Source: a bacterium
GTDB taxonomy: Bacteria > Ratteibacteria > UBA8468 > B48-G9 > JAFGKM01
DNA: 51,906 bases
Reading direction: 5' to 3'
NCBI GenBank assembly: GCA_035370465.1
Contig: DAOOVW010000004.1
Coordinates: 1 to 51,906 of the forward strand
Below the pieces are notes generated by a model. The model did not search any database. It was not told where the DNA came from and worked only from the letters and a program-made list of their open reading frames with translations. Each line of letters begins with the position of its first letter. Within the stretch, counting starts at the first letter, position 1. This document shows positions 24,925-33,249 of this stretch, in pieces. A program made the position numbers and the translations under genes.

Positions 24925-25035
24925 ATTAATTTTTAGTATACATTTGATGTAAAAACAATATGAATATCTTAGTGTCCAAAAATATGGGGGAATTTAGGAT
25001 TATACTCCTATTTTATGAAATTCTTTTTGAAGAAG

Positions 25036-25064
25036 TTGCAATAAATTAAAAATTGTGATACAAT
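25036..25064 (+). promoter_or_regulatory. Promoter placing the start of transcription at the ATG of the HEAT-like gene
   Basis: TTGCAA (25036-25041) and TACAAT (25059-25064) are separated by 17 bp. Initiation about seven bases after the -10 box falls on the ATG at 25071, and no Shine-Dalgarno sequence is present. The message is therefore predicted to be leaderless. Confidence 0.6.
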
Positions 25065-25070
25065 AAAAAT

Positions 25071-25757
25071 ATGAAAATAAATGAGTTTTATAATGGTCTT
25101 GATAAAAGGAAAAAAATAATATTGTGGATTGCTATTGCTTTTGTCTTTTTTTCAATTTTAAGGGTTTCTATATGGAAAGCAAAAAGTACCAATATTCCAA
25201 CCGAAAAGAAAATTTGCAAGCAAATTTATCTTCCTGATAAAAAGAAAAAAATAGAAGGAATATATGCTATTGGTCAATTTAAAAAAGAAGAGTATTTACC
25301 AGAAGTAGAAAAAATTTTTAATAGTACAGATGATGTTGAAATTAAAAGAGTTGCTGCTTGGACAATAGGCAAAATTGATATAGATAAACTAAAAGGTTAT
25401 TTGGATAGTCAAAATAAAAAAGAAGATAAAATACTGGTTATTGATACACTTTTAAAAATTGATAAAAACAATATTAATTTTCTTATCGAGAGATTTCCAA
25501 AAGAAGACAAGGAAACAAAATTATACATAATGGACATTATAGAGAAAGAGGAATATTCTGATAAACTTATGGAAATTGCAGAAAATAAAGATGAAGAAAA
25601 AGAAATAAGGATGAAGGCATTAAGTATGTTAGAAAAATTAGGAAATAATGAGCATTTTTCTAAATTATGGAATTTATACTATAATGATACTGACACTGAA
25701 ATACAGATGGCATCTTATAGGACAATAAAAGAAATTGAAAAAAGAGGTACAAAATGA
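25071..25757 (+). CDS. Membrane-anchored HEAT-repeat-like protein
   Basis: A 228-aa protein. Residues 18-35 (IILWIAIAFVFFSILRVS) form one membrane anchor after a positive N-terminus. The rest is a series of helical pairs of the HEAT/PBS type: IEGIYAIGQFKKEEYLPEVEK, VAAWTIGKIDIDKLKGYL, IRMKALSMLEKLGN and MASYRTIKEIEKRG. Such repeats usually mediate protein-protein contacts. The stop overlaps the ATG of the pilin-like gene (AAAATGA), suggesting a role in the same pilus or secretion assembly, which is inference. It appears to be translated from a leaderless message. Confidence 0.7.
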   Translation: MKINEFYNGLDKRKKIILWIAIAFVFFSILRVSIWKAKSTNIPTEKKICKQIYLPDKKKKIEGIYAIGQFKKEEYLPEVEKIFNSTDDVEIKRVAAWTIGKIDIDKLKGYLDSQNKKEDKILVIDTLLKIDKNNINFLIERFPKEDKETKLYIMDIIEKEEYSDKLMEIAENKDEEKEIRMKALSMLEKLGNNEHFSKLWNLYYNDTDTEIQMASYRTIKEIEKRGTK

Positions 25758-26428
25758 AAAACCAGAAAGGCGGGTTTACTTTAATTGAATTGCTTGTTGT
25801 AATTGCAATTATATCCCTGCTTGCTGGACAACTTCTTCCTTCACTATCTTCTGCAAGAGAGAAAGGAAGGCAAGCAAATTGTATAAATAACTTACATCAA
25901 ATAGGACTTGCAATTGAAATGTATTATCAGGATTATAATGATTATCCAACATGGTTATCAATTCTGTATAAAAATTATTTAGGAACACCAAAAATTTTCT
26001 TATGTCTCACTGATTTATACAAAGGGGAAAAGGGCTGTGGAAATTCCCTTCACCCATCTATAAATGATATTCCTCTTTCACAAATTCCTAACTATACACC
26101 TGATGATTTTGATTCAACTGCTTATAGTTATAGGAATCCTAATATAACATTCTGTAGTTATTCATATGAATTTGCACCAACTAAAAGTGAATGGTTTATG
26201 GCAGCACATACCTCAGGGGAACAACAAGAGGCAGATATAAATAGTGATGGCGTTGTTACATGGAAAGAAGCAAGAATATGGCAATCAAATCATGGATATG
26301 GAGGGCAGGTACCAATTGTAAGATGTTACTGGCATTTTTATAATTATGGTCAAAAGGTAATAAATCTTGCTTTCCGCGATTACAATGTATATTCAAGTGG
26401 GGAGGAGTGGGAAACATCTTCTTATTAG
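25754..26428 (+). CDS. Type IV pilin-like (prepilin) protein with an EF-hand-like loop
   Basis: A 224-aa prepilin of the type abundant in Lentisphaerae, Planctomycetes and Omnitrophota. The leader MKNQKGG is followed by FTLIELLVVIAIISLLAGQLLPSL (cleavage after Gly, Glu at +5) and the familiar AREKGRQANCINNLHQIGLAIEMY segment. Residues 161-172 read DINSDGVVTWKE, a textbook EF-hand calcium loop (D1, N3, D5, G6, E12). There are five cysteines, four of them beyond the pilin core. It overlaps the HEAT-like gene by four bases. A prepilin peptidase is not in the window. Confidence 0.85.
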   Translation: MKNQKGGFTLIELLVVIAIISLLAGQLLPSLSSAREKGRQANCINNLHQIGLAIEMYYQDYNDYPTWLSILYKNYLGTPKIFLCLTDLYKGEKGCGNSLHPSINDIPLSQIPNYTPDDFDSTAYSYRNPNITFCSYSYEFAPTKSEWFMAAHTSGEQQEADINSDGVVTWKEARIWQSNHGYGGQVPIVRCYWHFYNYGQKVINLAFRDYNVYSSGEEWETSSY

Positions 26429-26461
26429 TCCTTTTGCAAAATAATACAGGAAAAATATAAA

Positions 26462-28138
26462 GTGGAAAAAAAAGGTGTTGATTTTATAAGAGAGATAATT
26501 TTAAAAGATATAGAAGAAGGAAGATATAGTAAAAAAGTTCATACGCGATTTCCTCCAGAACCAAATGGATACCTTCATATAGGACATGCAAAAGCACTTC
26601 ATATAAACTATACAATTGCAAAGGAATTTGGAGGAAAATTTAATTTAAGGATGGATGATACTGACCCAGAAAAAGAAACAAAAGAATATGTTGATGCAAT
26701 TATAGACAATGTAAAGTACTTAGGGTATGACTGGGGAGAGAAAGTATATTATGCTTCTGATTATTTTGATAAATTCTATGAATACGCAATCCAACTAATA
26801 GAAAAAGGGAAAGCATATGTTTGTGACCTACCACCTGAAAAATTCAAAGAATATCGGGGAACTTTAACTCAACCAGGTAAAGAAAGTCCTTATAGAGATA
26901 GAACCATTGAAGAAAATAAAGTTTTATTTGAGAAAATGAGAAATGGAGAATTCCATGAAGGAAAGCGTATATTGAGAGCAAAAATTGATATGAAAAACCC
27001 AAATATACTTATGAGAGACCCTGTTATATACAGAATTAAAAAAACACCTCATTACAGGCAGGGAAATAAATGGTGTATATATCCAACATATGATTTTGCT
27101 CATTGTTTGGAGGACTCAATAGAAGGTATAACTCATTCATTATGCACAATAGAATTTGAAATTCATCGTCCCTTATATGATTGGTTTTTGGAACAACTTT
27201 CAATACATCATCCTAAACAGATTGAATTCGCCCCTTTAAATTTAACATATACTATTTTAAGTAAAAGGAAATTAACTGAACTTGTTGAAAAAAAATATGT
27301 AAATGGATGGGATGACCCAAGAATGCCAACTATTTCCGGAATGAGAAGAAGAGGATATACTCCTTTAAGTATAAAAAATTTTTGTAATGAAATAGGAATA
27401 TCAAAAACAGAATCATTAGTTAATATTGAACTTCTTCATTATTTTGTGAGACAACACTTAAATAAAATATGCCCAAGGGTTATGGTTGTTTTAAATCCAA
27501 TAAAAATTGTAATTACTAATTTTCCAGAAGGGAAAGTTGAATATCTTGATGCAATAAATAATCCAGAGGACGAAAATTCCGGGATAAGGAAAGTCCCTTT
27601 TACAAGAGAAATTTTCATAGAAAAAGATGATTTTATGGAAGTACCTGCACAAAAATTCTATCGTCTTTCCCCTGGTAGAGAGGTTAGATTAAGATATGCA
27701 TATTTTATAAAATGTGAAAAAATTATAAAAAACGAAAGAGGGGAAATAAAGGAAATACATTGTACTTACGACCCAGATACAAAAGGGGGAAATGCTCCTG
27801 ATGGAAGAAAAGTTAAAGCAACTTTACATTGGGTTTCATCTTCAATAAATACCTCTGTTGAAGTTCGCCTTTATGACCATTTATTTACAAAAGAAAATAT
27901 GAATGAAATAGAAGAAGGGAAAACATTTCTTGATTATTTTAACAATAATTCATTAAAAATTTTGAGAAATTGCCCTGCTGAAATAAATTTAAAAGATGTA
28001 AAAGAAGGAGAGAAATACCAATTTGAAAGAGTTGGTTATTTTTGTGTTGACCCTGATACTGAAAAAGGTAATAATGTGTTTAATCTTACAGTAAAACTTA
28101 AAGACGAATGGGAGAAAATTAAAAAAGGGGGTAATTAA
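26462..28138 (+). CDS. glnS: Glutaminyl-tRNA synthetase
   Basis: A 558-aa class Ib synthetase for tRNA-Gln. Markers are FPPEPNGYLHIGHAKAL (HIGH), NLRMDDTDPEKE, the KMSKS counterpart ILSKRKL, and the two-beta-barrel anticodon-binding C-terminus (LSPGREVRLR, YDPDTKGGNAPDGRKVKATLHWV). Its presence with gltX shows direct glutaminylation rather than sole reliance on the GatCAB route. GTG at 26462 is the start, after AGGAAAAA. It is followed two bases later by an unknown gene and then by a restriction-modification pair, so an essential gene heads that operon. Confidence 0.97.
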   Translation: MEKKGVDFIREIILKDIEEGRYSKKVHTRFPPEPNGYLHIGHAKALHINYTIAKEFGGKFNLRMDDTDPEKETKEYVDAIIDNVKYLGYDWGEKVYYASDYFDKFYEYAIQLIEKGKAYVCDLPPEKFKEYRGTLTQPGKESPYRDRTIEENKVLFEKMRNGEFHEGKRILRAKIDMKNPNILMRDPVIYRIKKTPHYRQGNKWCIYPTYDFAHCLEDSIEGITHSLCTIEFEIHRPLYDWFLEQLSIHHPKQIEFAPLNLTYTILSKRKLTELVEKKYVNGWDDPRMPTISGMRRRGYTPLSIKNFCNEIGISKTESLVNIELLHYFVRQHLNKICPRVMVVLNPIKIVITNFPEGKVEYLDAINNPEDENSGIRKVPFTREIFIEKDDFMEVPAQKFYRLSPGREVRLRYAYFIKCEKIIKNERGEIKEIHCTYDPDTKGGNAPDGRKVKATLHWVSSSINTSVEVRLYDHLFTKENMNEIEEGKTFLDYFNNNSLKILRNCPAEINLKDVKEGEKYQFERVGYFCVDPDTEKGNNVFNLTVKLKDEWEKIKKGGN

Positions 28139-28139
28139 T

Positions 28140-28583
28140 ATGGAAATTAAATTTACAAAAGAACAGTATGAAAATTTAGTAAAATTAGTATATTTAGGTA
28201 ATTGGATGATTAATGCAATTCGTCAGGGTTCTAACATCATTGAGAAGTTTGAGGACCTAGAGCAGTATATCTTTTCATTTTATAATGAATTTGGCCTTGA
28301 AGGTTGTATTGAATATGATGAAGAAGATAAAAGGTTTTACCCAACAGGAAAATTTGAAATGGAATCCGAAATAGAAGAATATAGACAGGAATATGATAAT
28401 GAGAATTTCTGGGATGAATTAATAAGCAGATTGGCAAGAAGAGATTTTATTAGAAAGTATGGGGAAGATGCTATAAATAAAATGACTTTAGAAGAAATAA
28501 TGGAAAAAGAAAGTCATTTTATTGAAAAATATGAAGAAGAATTTGAAAAATATGGAATTGAAAGATTAGAGATAAAAAAATGA
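28140..28583 (+). CDS. Hypothetical acidic protein between glnS and the R-M genes
   Basis: A 147-aa, strongly acidic, mostly helical protein I do not recognise. It has no signal, membrane segment or Cys cluster (a single Cys). The visible pattern is an N-terminal LTKEQYENLVKLVYLGNW-like helix, a central DLEQYIFSFYNEFG segment, and a long Glu-rich C-terminal helix. Start and stop are tightly coupled: ATG two bases after the glnS stop, and the stop overlaps the ATG of the nuclease-methylase gene (ATGA). This points to a role with the R-M system, such as an accessory or control subunit, or to simple operon packing. It lacks an obvious helix-turn-helix. Confidence 0.6.
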   Translation: MEIKFTKEQYENLVKLVYLGNWMINAIRQGSNIIEKFEDLEQYIFSFYNEFGLEGCIEYDEEDKRFYPTGKFEMESEIEEYRQEYDNENFWDELISRLARRDFIRKYGEDAINKMTLEEIMEKESHFIEKYEEEFEKYGIERLEIKK

Positions 28584-30574
28584 GTGAAGATATTTATAAA
28601 CAGCAGGAAGAACAATTAAAGACAAAAGATATTTTTGATTCTGTTTTTAAAAATACTGATACAAAATACAGTTTACAGGAATTTTCTCAAAAAATTTTAG
28701 GTAGAATTACTACTTTTGAAAAAGAACCTGGCAGGTATTATATTCGCTGCTTAAAAAGAGATAAAGACATTTTCATTTATGATAAAAATAAAAATTTTGG
28801 CAAGCCAGAAGAAATTATTCGTCAACTCTGGTTAATAAAATTAACACAGGATTATGGATACCCATTAGATAGAATAGAAGTAGAAAAATCAGTACAATTT
28901 GGGCGGGAAGTTAAAACAAAAGCAGCAGATATTGTTATTTACAAAGAGGATAAAATTACACCATATATAATTTTTGAAATAAAAGAACCAAATGTTAAAA
29001 AGGCAGAAGAACAGTTAAAATCTTACTTAAGTGCAGAAGGGGCAGAAGCAGGAGTATGGTCTAATGGTATCCAGAAATTTATTCTTTATCGTCCCTATCC
29101 GAAGGAATACATAACAACCTTTAGAGATATACCAAATGTTAATCAAACATGGGATGACCTTTTTGAAGAAAAAAGGACTTATGAGAAATTGCAGGAAAAA
29201 TTTGATTTAACATTTATAATTTCACGACTTGAAGAAATGGTTTTAGCCCAAGCAGGTGTAAATGTTTTTGAAGAAGTTTTTAAACTAATATATGCAAAAC
29301 TTTATGATGAGGACCAGGCAAAGAATTTCAGGAAAGAAAAAGAAATCCATTTCAAACAATATAAAGAGCCAAAAAAAACATATGCCATAATTAATGATGA
29401 ACTTTTTAAAGGAGCAATTAAAGAATGGCCCGATATTTTTAATCCAATAGAAAAAATCAATCTTACTCCTGAACAATTACAAATCTGTGTTCCGTTTTTA
29501 GAAGAAATTAAACTTTTTGGTTCAGGCAGAGAAGAATTGGAAATAATTGACCGTGCTTTTGAACACTTAATTGCTGATGTCTCCAAAGGACAAAAAGGAC
29601 AATATTTTACTCCAAGAAATGTAATTAAAATGTGTGTAAAAATGCTTAATCCAAAAGAAAATGAGTATATTATTGACCCTGCCTGTGGTTCTGGTGGTTT
29701 TTTACTTCATACAATGTATTGGGTGTGGGATAACTATTTAAGAGATACATCTTTAGAAGTAAAAAGAAGATATGCCAATCGTTATTTATTTGGTATTGAC
29801 TTTGATGATAATATGCGTCGTATTTCCCAGGCGTTGATGCTAATTGCGGGGGATGGGAGACATAATATTTTCAAACGAAATTCATTAGATAGTAGAGATT
29901 GGATTGGTGAACAAGCAGAAGAAGCAAGAGCAAGTTTAAAACCATTATTATCTAAACAGAATGAAGAAAATTTAAAAACATATCGTTATCTCAACTTTGA
30001 TTTATTAATGACTAATCCACCTTTTGCTGGTGAGATTACTGATTCTGGATTATTACGACAATATGAATTTGCTAAAAAAAATGGGAAACTAAAACAGAAA
30101 GTAGAAAGGCATCTTCTTTTTATTGAGCGTTCTTTAGACGCTCTTCGTCCAGGTGGGAGAATGGCTATTGTATTACCTCAGGGTATCTTTAACAATACCA
30201 ATATGGAATGGGTACGAGAATGGTTTTTTGAAAAAGCAAGAATTTTAGCAATAGTAGGGCTTGAAGGCAATACATTTAAACTTCCATCTCCTGCAAAAGG
30301 CACAGGCACTAAAACATCAGTATTGTTTTTGCAGAAATGGGAAAAAGAGCAAAGACCATTAGAGGATTATCATATTTTTATGGCTGTTTCTAAAAAGTCA
30401 GGAAAGGATAATTCAGGAGAATATATTTTTGTAAATGAAAAAGGACAAAGAGTATCCTCTAAAAATGGTTTTTTTAAGTCACAGGAGAATTTAAAATTGG
30501 ATGATGATTTAGATGAAATTGCTGAAGAATTCATAAAATTTGCAAAAAAAGAAAAATTTGAATGGTGGATATAA
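28580..30574 (+). CDS. Nuclease-methyltransferase fusion of a type I/IIG-like restriction-modification system
   Basis: A 664-aa protein. Residues about 80-140 resemble the HsdR N-terminal nuclease: D117 in ADIVIY and E133-x-K135 in FEIKEP fit a PD-(D/E)xK site. From about 310 it is an HsdM-type N6-adenine methylase, with GQYFTPRNVI, DPACGSGGFLLHTM (366-379) and NPPF (479-482). No helicase/translocase domain is present here or nearby. With the following specificity gene the pair resembles BcgI-like or other type IIG systems that cut near their site without translocating. The alternative is an HsdM with a degenerate N-terminal domain and HsdR elsewhere. It overlaps the upstream gene by four bases. 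Confidence 0.8.
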   Translation: MSEDIYKQQEEQLKTKDIFDSVFKNTDTKYSLQEFSQKILGRITTFEKEPGRYYIRCLKRDKDIFIYDKNKNFGKPEEIIRQLWLIKLTQDYGYPLDRIEVEKSVQFGREVKTKAADIVIYKEDKITPYIIFEIKEPNVKKAEEQLKSYLSAEGAEAGVWSNGIQKFILYRPYPKEYITTFRDIPNVNQTWDDLFEEKRTYEKLQEKFDLTFIISRLEEMVLAQAGVNVFEEVFKLIYAKLYDEDQAKNFRKEKEIHFKQYKEPKKTYAIINDELFKGAIKEWPDIFNPIEKINLTPEQLQICVPFLEEIKLFGSGREELEIIDRAFEHLIADVSKGQKGQYFTPRNVIKMCVKMLNPKENEYIIDPACGSGGFLLHTMYWVWDNYLRDTSLEVKRRYANRYLFGIDFDDNMRRISQALMLIAGDGRHNIFKRNSLDSRDWIGEQAEEARASLKPLLSKQNEENLKTYRYLNFDLLMTNPPFAGEITDSGLLRQYEFAKKNGKLKQKVERHLLFIERSLDALRPGGRMAIVLPQGIFNNTNMEWVREWFFEKARILAIVGLEGNTFKLPSPAKGTGTKTSVLFLQKWEKEQRPLEDYHIFMAVSKKSGKDNSGEYIFVNEKGQRVSSKNGFFKSQENLKLDDDLDEIAEEFIKFAKKEKFEWWI

Positions 30575-30575
30575 A

Positions 30576-31925
30576 ATGGCTGTCTACTCAATAATTAAAA
30601 AATCTCAACTTGAAGGAACGCATAGATTAGATGCTGAGTATTATCAACCAGAGTATTTAGAGATAAATCGAAAAATTAGCCATTTTAATAATTTCTTCTT
30701 AGGTGATCTAATCCATTCTTTTGCTTCTGGGAAAAATTTGCCTCAAGCTGATAATGGTAAAATATTTTTTTTAAGAACTCAAAATATAGGCCGAGTTTTA
30801 ATTAATAAAGAAGGTATGAATTTTCTCGCTCCAAACATTGAAAAATATCCCGTTCTTAATGAAGGAGACATCTTAGCAGTGAGGGTTGGGGAGGGTGTAG
30901 GTAATACTTCAATAGTTACTCCTAAATTTGCAAAGCATAGTTATAGTGATAACGTAATTAGATTTCGCATTGAGAAATTAGATCCCTATTTCATTATAAT
31001 TTTTCTTAATTCCAGAATCGGTTTTAATTATTTAGAACGAGTAAGCAAAGGTAGTGCGCGTTCCCTAATAAGCTCTGAAAACATTTATAGTATTAGAGTT
31101 CCTGACTTAGGGCAAAAAGTGTCTAATTTTTGCAAGAAAGCGATATTAGAAGGGGCGAAAGAAGTTGAACAATCCGAATCCCTTTACTTACAGGCAGAAG
31201 ATTTACTTTTAGAAGAATTGGACCTAAAAAATTTTCAACCAGAAGATGATTTATCTTATATCGTCAATCTTTCTGATGTAAAAAAAGTCCATCGTGCTGA
31301 TGCTGAGTATTTTCAACCAAAGTATGAAAAGTTAGTTCAGAAAATTAAAGAGAATAAAATAGAACATTTAGGTAATTTGGTAGTTATGAAAAAAGGAATT
31401 GAACCGGGAAGTAATGAATATCAAAATGAAGGCAAACTTTTCATTCGTGTAAGTAATATGTCAAAGTATGAAATTACTGATAAAGGACAAAAATATTTAA
31501 GTAATGAATTATACCAAAAACTTAAAGATAATTTTGAGCCAAAAATTGGAGAGATTTTGTTGACTAAAGATGCAACACCTGGAATAGCATATGTTATGAA
31601 AGAACCAATTGAAGGAATTATATCAAGTGGAATTTTACGACTGGAATTAAAAGAAAAAGATATTGAAGAAGAATATCTTGCATTATGTCTTAATTCTATT
31701 ATTGGGCAGATGCAGGCAGAACGAGATGGAGGTGGTTCTATTATTACTCATTGGAAACCAGAGCAAATAAAAAATTTACAAATTCCGATATTACCTAAAA
31801 GCACTCAGCAAAAAATAACCGATTTAGTTAGAAAATCACACCAGGCAAGAAAACAGGCAAAACAATTATTAGAACAGGCAAAACAAAAGGTAGAAGAATT
31901 AATTGAGAATTCACAAAATTTTTGA
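30576..31925 (+). CDS. hsdS: Restriction-modification specificity subunit (HsdS-like)
   Basis: A 449-aa DNA-recognition subunit with the two-fold layout typical of HsdS. Each half starts with a conserved segment, HRLDAEYYQPEY near residue 17 and HRADAEYFQPKY near 240, followed by a target-recognition domain and a long helix. The C-terminal helix is rich in Gln/Lys (ARKQAKQLLEQAKQK). The two recognition domains differ, so a bipartite asymmetric target is expected. It begins one base after the stop of the nuclease-methylase, confirming a functional pair. No invertible or repeated hsdS copies are visible nearby. Confidence 0.88.
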   Translation: MAVYSIIKKSQLEGTHRLDAEYYQPEYLEINRKISHFNNFFLGDLIHSFASGKNLPQADNGKIFFLRTQNIGRVLINKEGMNFLAPNIEKYPVLNEGDILAVRVGEGVGNTSIVTPKFAKHSYSDNVIRFRIEKLDPYFIIIFLNSRIGFNYLERVSKGSARSLISSENIYSIRVPDLGQKVSNFCKKAILEGAKEVEQSESLYLQAEDLLLEELDLKNFQPEDDLSYIVNLSDVKKVHRADAEYFQPKYEKLVQKIKENKIEHLGNLVVMKKGIEPGSNEYQNEGKLFIRVSNMSKYEITDKGQKYLSNELYQKLKDNFEPKIGEILLTKDATPGIAYVMKEPIEGIISSGILRLELKEKDIEEEYLALCLNSIIGQMQAERDGGGSIITHWKPEQIKNLQIPILPKSTQQKITDLVRKSHQARKQAKQLLEQAKQKVEELIENSQNF

Positions 31926-31992
31926 CTTATTCAGAGATTCTTGTTTTGATATAGAAAGGAAAATTGCTTTTTGAAGGAATATATTATAATAT

Positions 31993-32020
31993 TTGCTATA
32001 AATAAAATTTGAGGTATAAT
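31993..32020 (+). promoter_or_regulatory. Putative promoter of the YHS-exonuclease pair
   Basis: TTGCTA (31993-31998) and TATAAT (32015-32020) with a 16-bp spacer precede an AGGAG ribosome-binding site and the ATG at 32044. The -10 box is perfect and the -35 box matches at four of six positions. Confidence 0.5.
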
Positions 32021-32043
32021 TAAAAAAGTTAGGAGCAAAAAAA

Positions 32044-32205
32044 ATGACAAAGAAAAAATATAAAGACCCTGTTTGTAGAAAATATCTTGCGAAAGAAACG
32101 AAGAATATTGTTGAGAAAGATGGAAAAGTTTATTATTTTTGTTCACCTCATTGTAAAGAAAAATTTGAAAAGGACTCTGAAAAGTACTTAAAATTGGTTG
32201 GTTAA
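32044..32205 (+). CDS. YHS/TRASH-type metal-binding mini-protein
   Basis: A 53-aa protein. It reads DPVCRKYLAKE at the N-terminus and YYFCSPHCKEKFEKDSEKYL at the C-terminus, the complete YHS pattern (C11, C33, C37 as metal ligands). YHS domains bind heavy metals and occur alone or in copper-handling proteins; some free versions are putative chaperones or sensors. AGGAGC lies seven bases before the ATG. The stop is followed directly by the ATG of the exonuclease (TAAATG), so the two are co-translated. No metal transporter is nearby. Confidence 0.85.
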   Translation: MTKKKYKDPVCRKYLAKETKNIVEKDGKVYYFCSPHCKEKFEKDSEKYLKLVG

Positions 32206-32766
32206 ATGGAAAAAGTAATTCCGCCTTTAATAGCACTTGATGTTGAAACAACTGGACTAAAACCAGATGAAGGTGATAGAATAGTTGAAATTGCCTTGAT
32301 TAAGTTTGATGAAAAAGGTAAAATTATTGATAAATTCATTTCTCTTATAAATCCTGAAAGAGAAATACCATTAGAAGTTACAAAGTTTATCAATAGAATA
32401 GATAAAAATATGGTTGAAAAAGCACCAAAATTTAAAGAAGTTGCAAAAGAGATTAAAAATTTTATAGATGGTGGAATAGTTGTTATTCACAATGCTGATT
32501 TTGATATTTCATTTCTAAAAAAAGAATTTCAATTATGCGAAGAAGAATTACCTGAATTCGGAGTTATTGATACTCTTTATATCGCAAGAAAATATTTTAA
32601 TTTTCCAAGTAATTCTCTTTCTTCACTTGCCAAAAATTTAAAAATTGAAAAAGAACCTCATAGAGCAGAAAGTGATGCAATAACTGCTTATGAAATTTTT
32701 AATCACTTTGTTAAAAAAATTGATGTTGAAATAGATGACCTTATTTGTTCTTTTGGGGAAATATAA
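32206..32766 (+). CDS. DnaQ-like 3'-5' exonuclease (DEDDh family)
   Basis: A 186-aa exonuclease with all three Exo motifs: ALDVETTGL (DxE), HNADFDISFL, and HRAESDAITAYEIF (H and D). It resembles the proofreading epsilon subunit of DNA polymerase III or the stand-alone DnaQ-like exonucleases. The protein stops after the exonuclease fold and has no polymerase-binding C-terminal tail of E. coli epsilon length, so a repair or RNA role is equally possible. It is translated with the YHS mini-protein in front of it. The cluster ends before the lipoprotein promoter at 32785. Confidence 0.88.
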   Translation: MEKVIPPLIALDVETTGLKPDEGDRIVEIALIKFDEKGKIIDKFISLINPEREIPLEVTKFINRIDKNMVEKAPKFKEVAKEIKNFIDGGIVVIHNADFDISFLKKEFQLCEEELPEFGVIDTLYIARKYFNFPSNSLSSLAKNLKIEKEPHRAESDAITAYEIFNHFVKKIDVEIDDLICSFGEI

Positions 32767-32784
32767 AAATAAATTAAATTTGTC

Positions 32785-32814
32785 TTGACATAACTGAAAA
32801 TTTATGAATAATTA
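32785..32814 (+). promoter_or_regulatory. Putative promoter of the small lipoprotein gene
   Basis: A perfect TTGACA lies at 32785-32790. The best -10 at standard spacing is TAATTA (32809-32814, 18-bp spacer), which is a weak match. GAGGAGAAAGG precedes the ATG at 32833. Confidence 0.45.
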
Positions 32815-32832
32815 TAAGATAGAGGAGAAAGG

Positions 32833-32946
32833 ATGAGGAAGTTGATTTTTGTTTTAGTATTTGTGGGAATAGTTGGGTTATTTTCTGGTTGTACTCTCAG
32901 CTTGGATTTCCATCCTGAAGGTAAAAATTCAGAAACAACAAAGTAA
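32833..32946 (+). CDS. Small lipoprotein
   Basis: A 37-aa precursor. It has a basic start (MRKL), a hydrophobic core (IFVLVFVGIVGL) and a lipobox FSGC, giving a predicted mature lipopeptide of 18 residues beginning CTLSLDFHPEG. The strong ribosome-binding site and own TTGACA support a real gene. Function is unknown; small lipoproteins of this kind can be envelope stress factors, entericidin-like peptides or pilus-associated parts. It would be processed by the Lgt and LspA encoded at 22.8-24 kb. The cold-shock gene follows 80 bases later. Confidence 0.7.
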   Translation: MRKLIFVLVFVGIVGLFSGCTLSLDFHPEGKNSETTK

Positions 32947-32967
32947 ATTAAATAAACTTAATTATTA

Positions 32968-33006
32968 CCCCCAAAATCCATTTCAAAGAAATTGGAATTA
33001 TTGGGG
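32968..33006 (+). promoter_or_regulatory. Hairpin in the 5' leader of the cold-shock gene
   Basis: CCCCCAAAATCCATTTC and GAAATTGGAATTATTGGGG can pair into one long stem with a small internal loop and a 3-base loop. It lies between the lipoprotein stop and the ribosome-binding site of the cold-shock gene. No T-tract follows, so it is more likely a leader structure than a terminator. Confidence 0.4.
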
Positions 33007-33026
33007 AAAGAAAGGAGGGAAGTAAA

Positions 33027-33233
33027 GTGGCAAGAGAAAAAGGAAAAGTGAAGTGGTTCAATAATTCCAAAGGTTATGGTTTTATTGAACGAGAAAATGG
33101 CGAAGATGTTTTTGTCCATTATTCCGCCATTGAAGGAGACGGTTATCGCACTCTCAATGAAGGTGATAGTGTTGAGTTTGATATCGTCAAGACAGACAAA
33201 GGTTTTCAAGCAGCACATGTGAAAAAAGCATAA
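33027..33233 (+). CDS. Cold-shock domain protein
   Basis: A 68-aa CspA-family nucleic-acid-binding protein. The RNP motifs KGYGFIE and DVFVHYSAI are intact, preceded by GKVKWFNNSKG and followed by EGDSVEFDIVKTDKGFQAAHVKK. It probably acts as an RNA chaperone. The start is GTG, with AAGGAGG at good spacing. A leader hairpin at 32968-33006 and paired hairpins after the gene suggest post-transcriptional control, as in E. coli cspA, though only the structures are seen. Confidence 0.95.
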   Translation: MAREKGKVKWFNNSKGYGFIERENGEDVFVHYSAIEGDGYRTLNEGDSVEFDIVKTDKGFQAAHVKKA

Positions 33234-33249
33234 AAAAGAAAAAGATATG

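Noticed and set aside
31950..32000. Similarity between 31950-32000 and 37085-37125 (TTTTTTGAAGG and an ATATATTA-type run)
   Set aside because: The match is short and mostly low-complexity AT sequence, so it is not convincing as a repeat.
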